Source: an uncultured Caulobacteraceae bacterium
Lineage (GTDB): Bacteria > Pseudomonadota > Alphaproteobacteria > Caulobacterales > TH1-2
Reading direction: 5' to 3'
Length of the DNA: 23,700 nt
NCBI GenBank assembly: GCA_937967425.1
Contig: CALBST010000250.1
Location: forward strand, 1 to 23,700
Shown: positions 1 to 7,637 of the stretch, in pieces
How the letters are laid out: each line of letters begins with the position of its first letter
How positions within the stretch are numbered: position 1 is the stretch's first letter
Made by a program: the position numbers and the translations under genes
Notes under the pieces: model-generated
Told to the model about the DNA's origin: nothing
What the model saw: only the letters and a program-made list of their open reading frames with translations
Databases searched by the model: none

Positions 1-772
1 ACCAGCACGAATAACCGCCGTCGGCCAGCACGATGCTGCCGGTCATCAGGCTTGAGGCGTCGGAGGCGAGGAAGAGGATGACGGAGGCGACTTCCTCGGG
101 TTCGCCCAACCGCGCCTGCGGCGTGCCGTCGATCCATCGGCGGTACATTTCGCTGGCTTTATCGGCGAATTCGTTGAGGGGCGTACGGATATATGTCGGC
201 GCTACTGCGTTGACGCGCACGCCGCGCGGCGCCCATTCGGCAGCGAGCGATTTTGTGAGCTGGTGCACGGCAGCCTTAGAGGCGTTGTAATAGCTTTGTG
301 GCTGCGGCCGGTTGACAATGAAGCCCGACATCGAGCCGACATTGACGATCGCGCCTGAGCCGCGCGCCAGCATGTGTTTGCCGAATGCCCGCGCACACCA
401 GAAGGTGCCGTTCAAGTTGACGTCGAGCACGTTGAGCCAATGCTCATCGGTGACGTTTTCGGCGGCGGTATCGCTGCGGGCGATGCCGGCATTGTTGATG
501 AGAATATCAATTCGCGCTTCGCGGGCGGCAATTTCATCCGCCACCTGCGTGACACGCGCGGAGTCGGTCACATCCATCAACGCGCCATCAACTTGATAGC
601 CTTGTTTACCTAATGTAGCGCGGGCTTTCTCCAAGGCGGCAGCGTCCCGGTCCGTGATGATTACGCGTGCGCCGGCTTCAGCCAGCGCTTGCGCGGTCGA
701 ATAACCAATGCCGCTAGCGCCACCCGTCACGACAGCGACGCGGTCCGTCAGCCGGAATTTCTCGAGATACAT
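1..772 (-). CDS. SDR family NAD(P)-dependent oxidoreductase, 3' end cut by window edge
   Basis: Classical short-chain dehydrogenase of 257 visible residues, probably missing only its stop codon because it ends in the usual SDR tail (ADGGYSCW). Visible motifs: the Rossmann glycine motif TGGASGIG (residues 16-23), an Asp at the end of the second strand (D41, which in this family favours NAD over NADP), NNAG (93-96), Ser149 and the catalytic Y162-x-x-x-K166. Overall it resembles galactitol/polyol dehydrogenases (FRL start, GSMSG and IVNRPQ blocks), so oxidation of a polyol or secondary alcohol is plausible, but the substrate cannot be read from sequence. The ATG at 772 lies 7 bp after the esterase stop and has a GAGG Shine-Dalgarno overlapping that stop, so the two genes are one transcription unit. 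Confidence 0.9.
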   Translation of the reverse strand, partial: MYLEKFRLTDRVAVVTGGASGIGYSTAQALAEAGARVIITDRDAAALEKARATLGKQGYQVDGALMDVTDSARVTQVADEIAAREARIDILINNAGIARSDTAAENVTDEHWLNVLDVNLNGTFWCARAFGKHMLARGSGAIVNVGSMSGFIVNRPQPQSYYNASKAAVHQLTKSLAAEWAPRGVRVNAVAPTYIRTPLNEFADKASEMYRRWIDGTPQARLGEPEEVASVILFLASDASSLMTGSIVLADGGYSCW

Positions 773-779
773 TTCGGCC

Positions 780-2312
780 TCAGGGTAGGACGCGTTCCGC
801 GGGCATCGGCGCCTCAGGCGCGGCCTTGTCGGTGGCGGGATCGTAGACGATGCGCGTGGCCGCCTCGTATTCGGGCCAGGACAGCGCGCCGGTTCGCGCG
901 AAATCGGCCCAGATGCGATTCATGCGATCGGCCAGGTCTTGCGGCGGGTTTTCGCCGGCCAAACCTTTGGCGCCGGCGACCGTTGAGAGCGTGTTGAAGA
1001 CAAACGGAAGCTCAATCGCATGGCAGGCGCCGAGCGCGCCATCGTAGGCGGTGGATCGCCAAGAGAAGTCGTAGACATGGGTGCGCCCTTGGTGCGCCGC
1101 CGCAAACCGGCGCGCGGGCAGGCGGAATACCAGATCGGTGAGCGCTTCAGTGAAGGCGTCGCCAGGCCGCTTGCCGCGTTCGTCGATGCCGTAGGCCTTC
1201 AGAACCTCTTTCGCTTTTGGTTCGGCGCGTTTGGTGACGAAGTTCGCGAGGAATTTGCCGATCTTCCGCTTCACGCCGCTCGGAACGAAATAGAGGTTCA
1301 TCTCTTCAGCGTTGGTGCCGACGATTAGCTCCACATCGGCGCCGGCGCCTTTGCGGAGTGCGGTGACAGGGTGTTCGGGCAGCACGTCATCACCGTACAC
1401 AGGCAAGAATTTGCTCAAGCCAAACGCGGGTTCACGCTTGTCGGGATTTCGCAAATCGATGTTTGCGGTCGGCAGCGAGATTTTGCGCTGTGCCTGCAGG
1501 CACTCCGCGATGGAGCGGCTGCGAAAACCCTCAATCGTTGGCCGCACGCGCAACATTTTTGCAAGCTTGGCCGTCAGACGCTGCGCCACCGCTATAGGCC
1601 GCACCATGTCGCCGTGACCGCTCTGCACGATGGCGCGGCGAAAGAGGCCTTTCGCCAGAGGCGAGGCCACAAGGTTGGCGACCGACATGGCGCCGGCGGA
1701 CTCGCCGAAAACGCTGACATTGCCGGGATCGCCGCCGAAGGCGGAAATGTTGTCTTGCACCCAGCGAAGAGCGAAAATCTGATCGCGCAGACCGAGATTG
1801 GTTGGCGCCCCTTCGATCGGCAGGAAGCCTTCAATCCCAAGACGATAGTTGATCGTCACGCAGACGATGCCGGCGCGCGCGAACGCCGCGCCATCATAAA
1901 CGTCGGCGGCGCCCGCGCCGCCTGTGAAGGCGCCGCCATGAATAAACACCATCACAGGCGCGCTCACCGCGTTCGATGGCGTCCAGACGTTGAGCACTAG
2001 GAAATCGTCGCCCTGATCCTGGTCAGCGCCGATCAGCGGCTGAATATCTAGGCCCGGCAACGCTCTTTCCCATTCCTCCGGCGTCGGAACTGGCTGGGGC
2101 GCGATGAAGCCGCGCTGGGTTGCGTCGCGCAGTCCGCTCCACTGTTGGACCGGCTGTGGCGCAGCGAACCGTAATGCCCCCACCGGCGGCGCTGCATAGG
2201 GGACGCCCAGATAGCGGCGCACATCGCCAATCAGCGATCCTCGGAGCGAACCGGCCGGCAGATCAAGGATCAGGGGATCCGAGGCTGAGATAGAAGGGAG
2301 TGTCTCTGGCAT
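780..2312 (-). CDS. type-B carboxylesterase / COesterase family hydrolase
   Basis: Serine hydrolase of the alpha/beta-hydrolase carboxylesterase type-B family, 510 residues from the chosen ATG at 2312. It shows the oxyanion-hole motif HGGAF (125-129), the nucleophile elbow GESAG (203-207, Ser205), the acidic-residue region GTNAEE (332-337) and the catalytic His in GACHAIELPFVF (H431). The family hydrolyses carboxylic esters; the substrate is unknown. No signal peptide is evident from this start, so it is probably cytoplasmic. A longer in-frame ORF starts at 2435, but its extra 41 residues (Arg/Gln/His-rich) look non-coding and the family homology starts after M42. It is the first gene of a two-gene unit with the downstream SDR and is divergent from the AbgT-type transporter. 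Confidence 0.92.
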   Translation of the reverse strand: MPETLPSISASDPLILDLPAGSLRGSLIGDVRRYLGVPYAAPPVGALRFAAPQPVQQWSGLRDATQRGFIAPQPVPTPEEWERALPGLDIQPLIGADQDQGDDFLVLNVWTPSNAVSAPVMVFIHGGAFTGGAGAADVYDGAAFARAGIVCVTINYRLGIEGFLPIEGAPTNLGLRDQIFALRWVQDNISAFGGDPGNVSVFGESAGAMSVANLVASPLAKGLFRRAIVQSGHGDMVRPIAVAQRLTAKLAKMLRVRPTIEGFRSRSIAECLQAQRKISLPTANIDLRNPDKREPAFGLSKFLPVYGDDVLPEHPVTALRKGAGADVELIVGTNAEEMNLYFVPSGVKRKIGKFLANFVTKRAEPKAKEVLKAYGIDERGKRPGDAFTEALTDLVFRLPARRFAAAHQGRTHVYDFSWRSTAYDGALGACHAIELPFVFNTLSTVAGAKGLAGENPPQDLADRMNRIWADFARTGALSWPEYEAATRIVYDPATDKAAPEAPMPAERVLP

Positions 2313-2606
2313 CGTAGCGAGCCTACTGAGAAATCCGCGGTTTTGGCAGGCGATGTTGTTGTGCCGAGTGGCAGCTCTTTGATGCCGCTGATCCTGTGTT
2401 CGGCTTCCCGAGCGCCAAACCTTGCCAGCGACCAATCACGGCGAGAAGCGCGCTGTTCGCTGGTTCCGCGCTCGGGCGCTTGCTCACGTCCCCGTCAGGT
2501 GCCATCGCGGAGGGGGTAGCGGGGTTTGTGCTTCCGTTTTTTGCGGTCATGCGCTTAATCCCCTAGTCAAGAGGTGCGGGCTTTCCCGCGTGGGGGAAAA
2601 ATCAGC
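2313..2606. other. divergent intergenic region between esterase and AbgT-type transporter
   Basis: 294 bp without a convincing gene; the small ORFs crossing it have no recognisable domain. It must hold the promoters of both divergent units, but I could not identify good -35/-10 pairs by eye. The only clear structure is at the right end: two alternative stems just before the transporter start (listed separately). Confidence 0.6.
2576..2599 (+). promoter_or_regulatory. alternative leader stems at the AbgT ribosome-binding site
   Basis: Two mutually exclusive short stems share the same CCC. GCGGG (2576-2580) can pair with CCCGC (2585-2589), loop CTTT. Alternatively TTTCCC (2582-2587) can pair with GGGAAA (2594-2599), which would cover the GGGGG Shine-Dalgarno (2592-2596) of the start at 2607. 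Seen in sequence; a regulatory role is inference, and stems this short arise by chance in GC-rich DNA. Confidence 0.3.
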
Positions 2607-4196
2607 ATGGCTGAAGATGCGCAGGCGCCTAAGGGCTTTCTTGGTTTGGTCGAGCGGGCCGGTAACAAGCTTCCCGACCCTGTATTTATCTTCTTCTGGC
2701 TGATCGGCATTCTGATCGCCTTCAGCGTCGCCGCCTCGTTGATGGGCTACTCGGCCCAACACCCCACGCAAGTCGATGACGCCGGCAACGCCGTCATCAT
2801 CAGCGCCGTCAGTTTGCTTTCGGCTGAGAACATTCAGCGGCTCTGGGTGGAGATGCCGCAGACGTTCACGCATTTCCATCCGCTCGGCTATGTGCTCGTG
2901 GTGATGCTCGGCGCAGGCGTCGCCGAACGCTCGGGCCTTTTCGCCAGCGCCATGCGCGAAGGCGTGCGTGGGGCGCCCAAGTTTCTGCTGACGCCGGCGG
3001 TCGCGTTCGTCGCGATGATGGGCAACCTCGCCGCCGACGCCGCCTACGTCGTGCTCGTGCCGCTTGCCGCCGTGCTCTACGCCGCCGCGGGACGCCACCC
3101 GATCGCGGGCATCACGGCCGCCTTTGCCGGCGTGTCGGGCGGCTTCTCGGCGAACCTCTTGCCGGGCCAACTCGACGCGCTTCTCTTTGGCATTACCCAG
3201 GCCGCTGTTGAAGCGTCCGGACTTCACCCTGGCTGGGTCGCGAACATTGCCGGCAATTGGTACTTCATCGCCGCGATGCTCATCGTGTTCTTGCCGGTGA
3301 TCTGGTTTGTCACCGACGCGATCGTCGAGCCTCGGCTCAAGAAATTCTCGCCGCCCAACGGCGAAGCCATGAACAATCTGGGCGACGCGAACGCGCCTTT
3401 GAAACCGGAGGAGAAAAAGGGCCTTGGCGCCGCCGGCCTCGCCTCGTTGCTGATAGTGGGCCTTTGGGTCGTGTTCGTGTTCATGCCGGGCACGCCGCTG
3501 ATCAACGAAGAAGCGCCGATTCCGGAAGCGCGTTTGACGCCGCTCTATCAATCGCTGGTCGCGGGCTTCTTCCTGCTCTTTCTTGTCGCCGGCTGGGCGT
3601 ATGGCGCGGCTGCCGGCACGATCAAGAACCATCGCGATGTCGTAAGGATGATGGCCGCCGCGATGGGCGATCTCGCTTATTATCTGGTGCTGGCCTTCGC
3701 TGCCGCGCACTTCGTCGCGATGTTCAACTGGTCCAACCTCGGACTCATCTTCGCCGTTCAAGGCGCCGATGCGATCCGCGAGTCCGGACTGCCGCTGCCG
3801 GCGCTGCTGGTGTTGATCGTGCTCTTCGCCGCCGGCATCAATCTCTTCATCGGCTCGGCGAGCGCCAAATGGGCGCTTCTTGCGCCGGTCGTCGTGCCGA
3901 TGCTGATGTTGCTGAATGTCAGCCCCGAGATGACCACCGGCGCGTATCGCGTCGGTGATAGCGTCACCAACATCATCACGCCGCTCATGGTCTATTTCCC
4001 GCTCGTGCTGACGTTCTGCCAGCGCTGGCGCACGGATTACGGCTTGGGCAGCCTCACCGCGGCGATGCTCCCATACTCGTTCTGGCTGCTGATCATCGGC
4101 CTGGGGCTTACATTCAGCTGGGTGTTCCTCGACCTACCGCTCGGGCCGGGCGCGTCCGTCGATTATACGCTGCCGAACGCGCCAGCAGCGCCGTAG
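2607..4196 (+). CDS. AbgT family transporter (p-aminobenzoyl-glutamate transporter type)
   Basis: Polytopic inner-membrane transporter of 529 residues, the usual length for the AbgT family. Family hallmarks are at the C-terminal half: IGSASAKWALLAP (415-427) and YRVGDSVTNIITPLM (447-461), with long hydrophobic segments throughout. Known members import p-aminobenzoyl-glutamate (E. coli AbgT), while MtrF and YdaH have been reported to act as antimetabolite/sulfonamide exporters, so direction and substrate are open here. No abgA/abgB hydrolase genes are next to it; the neighbour is the divergent esterase-SDR unit. The ATG at 2607 is preferred over the upstream in-frame ATG at 2574 because GGGGG at 2592-2596 is suitably spaced and the extra 11 residues are not conserved-looking. 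Confidence 0.93.
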   Translation: MAEDAQAPKGFLGLVERAGNKLPDPVFIFFWLIGILIAFSVAASLMGYSAQHPTQVDDAGNAVIISAVSLLSAENIQRLWVEMPQTFTHFHPLGYVLVVMLGAGVAERSGLFASAMREGVRGAPKFLLTPAVAFVAMMGNLAADAAYVVLVPLAAVLYAAAGRHPIAGITAAFAGVSGGFSANLLPGQLDALLFGITQAAVEASGLHPGWVANIAGNWYFIAAMLIVFLPVIWFVTDAIVEPRLKKFSPPNGEAMNNLGDANAPLKPEEKKGLGAAGLASLLIVGLWVVFVFMPGTPLINEEAPIPEARLTPLYQSLVAGFFLLFLVAGWAYGAAAGTIKNHRDVVRMMAAAMGDLAYYLVLAFAAAHFVAMFNWSNLGLIFAVQGADAIRESGLPLPALLVLIVLFAAGINLFIGSASAKWALLAPVVVPMLMLLNVSPEMTTGAYRVGDSVTNIITPLMVYFPLVLTFCQRWRTDYGLGSLTAAMLPYSFWLLIIGLGLTFSWVFLDLPLGPGASVDYTLPNAPAAP

Positions 4197-4253
4197 GCCG
4201 GGGCTGCGCTAAATCACGGCCGGGATCTGGCAGGACTAGGGAAAGTCGAGATA

Positions 4254-4294
4254 CGCCAGTGCCTTATGGTCACTGGCGGGGTGTCCGCCCCGCC
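4254..4294 (+). promoter_or_regulatory. overlapping, mutually exclusive hairpins
   Basis: Perfect 8-bp inverted repeat CGCCAGTG (4254-4261) / CACTGGCG (4271-4278) with a 9-nt loop, followed by a perfect 7-bp inverted repeat GGCGGGG (4275-4281) / CCCCGCC (4288-4294). The two share 4275-4278, so both cannot form at once. It lies 57 bp after the AbgT-type stop. It could be a factor-assisted terminator or an attenuator-like switch; there is no T-tract, so it is not a canonical intrinsic terminator. Confidence 0.4.
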
Positions 4295-4402
4295 GGCGCC
4301 GGAGGCCAGCGGAGGGCCGCTCGCCTCACTCGCCGCCACCGCCCCAGCCGCGCGAACCCAGATTGCGGCGCTGTTAGGAAGCCGTAAGCTGCCCGCAGCG
4401 GG

Positions 4403-4421
4403 CCGGTCCGAGTCGGACTGG
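4403..4421 (+). promoter_or_regulatory. 8-bp hairpin abutting the Shine-Dalgarno of the duplicated membrane gene
   Basis: CCGGTCCG (4403-4410) and CGGACTGG (4414-4421) pair over 8 positions with one G-U in RNA and a 3-nt loop. The Shine-Dalgarno AGGGGAG (4423-4429) starts one base later, 7 nt before the ATG at 4437. The stem leaves the SD exposed; it could stabilise or position the leader. Confidence 0.35.
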
Positions 4422-4436
4422 CAGGGGAGTAAGCAC

Positions 4437-5171
4437 ATGATCGTACGTTGGATGGCGGTTGGATTCGCGCTTTGGCTCGCGATCCTCCTTGCGTTCCGGT
4501 TTGTCGGAGAATGGGCATTCCACGAGGGCCCGTGGGGCGTGTCGTGGCTGCTGTTGATTATGCCTCTAGCGCTCTGGGCCATCACTCACCTTTTGCTCGT
4601 GGTTATGCGCGTGACGCCGGACGACCGCTCCGAAGCGGCATCGATCATGGCGGTGCCCGGTCTTCTTGTCGGCATCTATGAAATCAACAGCTTCGGATTT
4701 GTCTTCCCAAATCTCGACGCTTCGCTTGCGAAGGAATTCGCGATCCTGATGTTCGCATGCTACGCGGCGGTGATCGTCGGCGGCAGAACCACGCTGACGG
4801 TTCGCTGGATGGCGGTCGGATTTGCGTTCTGGATCGGCCTCGCCGCAGTGCTTGGTACTTTCGGAAGCCCGATACTCCAGCCCGGTCCGGGCGGCGTGTC
4901 GTGGGCGTTCCTGACGATTCCGCTGGCGCTTTTGATCCTCACCTATCTCGTGGTGAAGGCCATGGGCGTTGAGCAAAGCGATCGCTCCGAAGCAGCGACC
5001 ACCATGGCTGTGCCGGGATTTCTCGTGGGCCTCTATGAGGTGGATCGTTTCGCGGAGCTCTTCCCGACTCTCGACCTCTCGATCAGCAGCGAGTTCGCGG
5101 CGCTGATGTTCGCCTGCTATGCGGCGGTGATCCTCGCTGGCATCGTGTCCTCACGTCTCGAGAGCATCTAA
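4437..5171 (+). CDS. tandem-duplicated small integral membrane protein, function unknown
   Basis: Membrane protein of 244 residues made of two copies of one unit: residues 3-116 and 122-235 align without gaps, 62 of 114 positions identical by hand count. Shared blocks are VRWMAVGFA at each start, GVSW, DRSEAA, MAVPG, and FACYAAV near each end. Each unit has about four hydrophobic segments, so eight in total with both halves in the same membrane orientation. The unit resembles small 4-helix DUF families (DUF5367-like is my weak guess); no catalytic motif is visible. The start at 4437 is chosen because AGGGGAG sits 7 nt upstream and the duplication begins two residues after it. Transcription may continue from the AbgT-type gene or start in the structured leader. 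Confidence 0.82.
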   Translation: MIVRWMAVGFALWLAILLAFRFVGEWAFHEGPWGVSWLLLIMPLALWAITHLLLVVMRVTPDDRSEAASIMAVPGLLVGIYEINSFGFVFPNLDASLAKEFAILMFACYAAVIVGGRTTLTVRWMAVGFAFWIGLAAVLGTFGSPILQPGPGGVSWAFLTIPLALLILTYLVVKAMGVEQSDRSEAATTMAVPGFLVGLYEVDRFAELFPTLDLSISSEFAALMFACYAAVILAGIVSSRLESI

Positions 5172-5197
5172 ACGTCAGAGCAAGGTTGACGCTTAAG

Positions 5198-5227
5198 CAT
5201 CCCTGCGCGCATGTGCGTGCAGGGATG
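5198..5227 (+). promoter_or_regulatory. strong hairpin occupying the Shine-Dalgarno of the lactone oxidase gene
   Basis: CATCCCTGCGCGC (5198-5210) pairs with GTGCAGGGATG-side sequence (5215-5227) over 13 bp with one G-U and a 4-nt loop. The right arm contains AGGG (5221-5224), the only Shine-Dalgarno-like sequence before the ATG at 5236. It also sits 26 bp after the stop of the preceding gene, so it could double as a terminator-like or mRNA-stabilising stem; there is no T-tract after it. Confidence 0.5.
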
Positions 5228-5235
5228 TTGCGTTC

Positions 5236-6504
5236 ATGCAGTGGAAGAACTGGTCCGGCAGCGTAAGCGCCACGCCGCAGCAGATTGCGCGGCCAAAGAC
5301 TGAAACCGAACTGGCAGGGTTAGTGCAGAACGCGCGCAAGGTGCGCGTGGTCGGCGCCGGCCATTCGTTCATGCCGCTCTGCGAGACCGACGGCACGCTC
5401 ATTTCGCTCGCCGAGCTTGAGGGCGGCGTCCGCTTCGACGCCGACAGGTCTCGCGTCTGGGCGCCCGCGGGTTGGAGCTTGGCAAAGCTCACGGCGGCGC
5501 TTTGGGAAGAGGGTGTCTCGCTCATCAATCAGGGCGATGTGAACCCGCAAGCGCTCGCCGGCGCTATCGGCACCGGCACGCATGGCACAGGCGCCCAACT
5601 CGGCTCACTCTCGACCGCCGCGCGCGGATTTCGGCTGATGATGCCGGACGGCGCGATCGTCACTTGCAGCGAAAGCGAACGGCCGGAGCTATTCCAAGCA
5701 GCGCGTCTCTCGCTTGGCCTCGTTGGCGTTGCGACCGAGATCGAGATCGATGTGCTGCCGGCTTATCACCTCGAGGAGCGCGTTGAATCGCATCGCTTCG
5801 AGGAGATCGAGGCGCGGTGGGACGAACTCGCGGCGAGCAATCGCCACGTCGAGTTCTTCGTGTTTCCGTACGGCGACTTCGTTGTGCTGAAGACGCTGAA
5901 CCCGGTTCCGGAAGAGGGGCCGCTGAAGCGCATGAACGACATGGACGACCGCGCCTTCCGCATGGTGTGCGATGTCTGCGCGCTCGCGCCATGGCTCACG
6001 CGCCACTTGCAGCCGCGCATCGTCGGGCCAGGCGTGCGCACGCGGCGCGTTGGTCCCGCCTATCAAATTTTCCCGTCAGATCGCACGGTGCGGTTCGAAG
6101 AGATGGAGTACGAATTGCCGCGCGCCAACGGCTGGGCGGCGCTGAAAGAAGTGATCGCCTGGATCAAGCAGCGCAAGCTGCCGGTAACGTTCCCTTTCGA
6201 GTTTCGCCTGACAGCCGCCGATGACATTTGGCTCTCGCCCTTCAACGCGACGCCCGGCGCATCGATCTCGATGCACCAATACGCGAAGATGCCGTGGCGC
6301 GATCTGTTCGCACAGGCGGAGCCGATCTTCCGGGCCCATGGCGGCCGCCCGCACTGGGCCAAGCGTCACACCTTGAGCGCGCGCGATGTCGATGCGCTCT
6401 ACCCGGACGCGGCGAAGTTCAAAGCCGTGCGCGATGCGATCGATCCCGGCGCGAAATTCGCCAACGCGCACCTGATGCAAACCTTTGCTATTGAGGCACG
6501 ATGA
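5236..6504 (+). CDS. FAD-binding sugar-lactone oxidase (D-arabinono-1,4-lactone oxidase family)
   Basis: Flavoprotein of the VAO/PCMH superfamily, 422 residues, with an N-terminal FAD-binding domain and a C-terminal aldonolactone-oxidase domain. The GAGHSF motif (40-45) carries H43, the position that in gulono/arabinono-lactone oxidases binds FAD covalently. The catalytic-type pair E322 and R324 is in FPFEFR, and the C-terminal HWAKRH (373-378) matches the HWxKxH signature. The family oxidises aldono-1,4-lactones using oxygen or another acceptor; the exact sugar is unknown. The start MQWKNWSGS is typical for the family. The stop overlaps the next ATG (ATGA), so it is translationally coupled to the PLP enzyme. 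A strong hairpin covers its ribosome-binding site. Confidence 0.9.
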   Translation: MQWKNWSGSVSATPQQIARPKTETELAGLVQNARKVRVVGAGHSFMPLCETDGTLISLAELEGGVRFDADRSRVWAPAGWSLAKLTAALWEEGVSLINQGDVNPQALAGAIGTGTHGTGAQLGSLSTAARGFRLMMPDGAIVTCSESERPELFQAARLSLGLVGVATEIEIDVLPAYHLEERVESHRFEEIEARWDELAASNRHVEFFVFPYGDFVVLKTLNPVPEEGPLKRMNDMDDRAFRMVCDVCALAPWLTRHLQPRIVGPGVRTRRVGPAYQIFPSDRTVRFEEMEYELPRANGWAALKEVIAWIKQRKLPVTFPFEFRLTAADDIWLSPFNATPGASISMHQYAKMPWRDLFAQAEPIFRAHGGRPHWAKRHTLSARDVDALYPDAAKFKAVRDAIDPGAKFANAHLMQTFAIEAR

Positions 6505-7637
6505 GCGACATCGATCTGCATAAGCACCTAGTTGGCCAACAAGGCTCGCGCCTGAGCCTCAACACGCCTGTTCTGGTGATCGACCGCGATGCGCTCCAGC
6601 GCAATATCGAAACCATGGCCCAGTTCGCGCGCAGCAAAGGCATGGCGCTGCGTCCTCACGCCAAGACGCATAAGAGCGTCGAGATCGCGAAATTGCAGAT
6701 GGCGGCGGGCGCTGTTGGTGTGTGTTGCGCCAAGATGGGCGAGGCGGAGGCGCTGGCTGAGGGCGGCGTCAACAACATCCTGATCACGTCGCCAGTGGTG
6801 ACGCCGCAGGCAATCGAGCGGCTGGTCAAGCTCAACGGCAAGATCAGCGGCCTCCGCGTCGTCGCCGATAACCCCGACAACGTCGATGCGCTCGCCAGCG
6901 CTGCGCAGGCCGCTGGTAAGACGCTCGACATCGTCGTCGATATCGATCCAGGCATTCGCCGCACCGGCGTGCCGAGTCCGGAAGCCGCGCTTGCGCTCAC
7001 GGAACGCATCGCTGCCGCCCCGTCGTTGCGTTTCGCCGGCGTGCAATATTATTGCGGCGTGCAGCAGCATATTGAATCCTATGCGGACCGCCGCGCCGCG
7101 ATTGCCGAGCGCACGGACTATCTGAAGAGCATCATCGATGTGCTCACCGGCGCCGGGCATGCGCCGGAGGTCGTCACCGGCGGCGGCACGGGCACCCATC
7201 ACATCGACGGCGAACTCGGCGTGCTGACCGAACTGCAGGCCGGCTCCTATGTGTTCATGGACAAGCAGTACAACGATTGCGACCTCGACGGGCAGGGGCG
7301 CAAACCGTTCGAGACCTCATTGTTCGTCGACGCGCATGTCATCTCCGCCAACTCCGCCTCGATGGCGACGATCGACGCCGGCTTCAAAGCGCTATCGACC
7401 GATGGCGGCCTGCCGGTGGTGATGGATGGCGCGCCCGGGGGCGCGATGTTCGTGTTCATGGGCGATGAGCACGGCGCGTTGATTGCGCCAGGTCACGATT
7501 TCCGCATTGGCGATCACATCAGCCTCGCCGTGCCGCACTGCGATCCGACCGTGAACCTCTATGACGCGTATCACGTCGTGCGCGACGGCGGACTGATCGA
7601 CATTTGGCCCGTCAGCGCGCGCGGCCGCTCGCGCTGA
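6501..7637 (+). CDS. D-threonine aldolase / DSD1-family PLP enzyme
   Basis: Fold-type III PLP enzyme of 378 residues: an N-terminal alanine-racemase-like barrel and a C-terminal metal-binding domain. The PLP lysine is K55 in RPHAKTHKS. GGGTGTHH matches the phosphate-binding block. The metal site HCDPTVN (H346, D348) has the His-x-Asp spacing of D-threonine aldolase and D-threo-3-hydroxyaspartate dehydratase rather than the His-x-Cys of eukaryotic-type D-serine dehydratase. The tail IWPVSARGRSR also matches D-threonine aldolases. Expected chemistry is retro-aldol cleavage or dehydration of D-beta-hydroxy amino acids in the cytoplasm with Mn/Zn. It overlaps the lactone oxidase by 4 bp, and its stop directly abuts the stop of the convergent RND gene. 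Confidence 0.88.
   Translation: MSDIDLHKHLVGQQGSRLSLNTPVLVIDRDALQRNIETMAQFARSKGMALRPHAKTHKSVEIAKLQMAAGAVGVCCAKMGEAEALAEGGVNNILITSPVVTPQAIERLVKLNGKISGLRVVADNPDNVDALASAAQAAGKTLDIVVDIDPGIRRTGVPSPEAALALTERIAAAPSLRFAGVQYYCGVQQHIESYADRRAAIAERTDYLKSIIDVLTGAGHAPEVVTGGGTGTHHIDGELGVLTELQAGSYVFMDKQYNDCDLDGQGRKPFETSLFVDAHVISANSASMATIDAGFKALSTDGGLPVVMDGAPGGAMFVFMGDEHGALIAPGHDFRIGDHISLAVPHCDPTVNLYDAYHVVRDGGLIDIWPVSARGRSR

Larger units (their letters stand above)
4197..4436 (+). other. structured leader/intergenic region upstream of duplicated membrane protein
   Basis: 240 bp between the AbgT-type stop and the next start. It holds three inverted repeats (listed separately at 4254-4294 and 4403-4421) and no credible gene. 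An in-frame upstream extension to 4266 is open but Ala/Pro/Ser-rich and lacks the repeat homology of the real protein. No T-rich terminator tail is seen after the transporter, so readthrough is possible. Confidence 0.5.

Noticed and set aside
1371..2000. 209-residue plus-strand ORF opposite the esterase
   Set aside because: Lies antisense to the catalytic core of the esterase and has no recognisable domain.
2313..2435. 41-residue N-terminal extension of the esterase
   Set aside because: No homology-like content or signal peptide; family similarity begins after the ATG at 2312.
2547..3761. 404-residue minus-strand ORF opposite the AbgT-type gene
   Set aside because: His/Arg/Glu/Asp-rich composition typical of antisense frames in GC-rich genes; the plus strand has clear AbgT motifs throughout.
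4266..4436. N-terminal extension of the duplicated membrane protein
   Set aside because: Ala/Pro/Ser-rich, overlaps hairpins, and a good ribosome-binding site serves the ATG at 4437.
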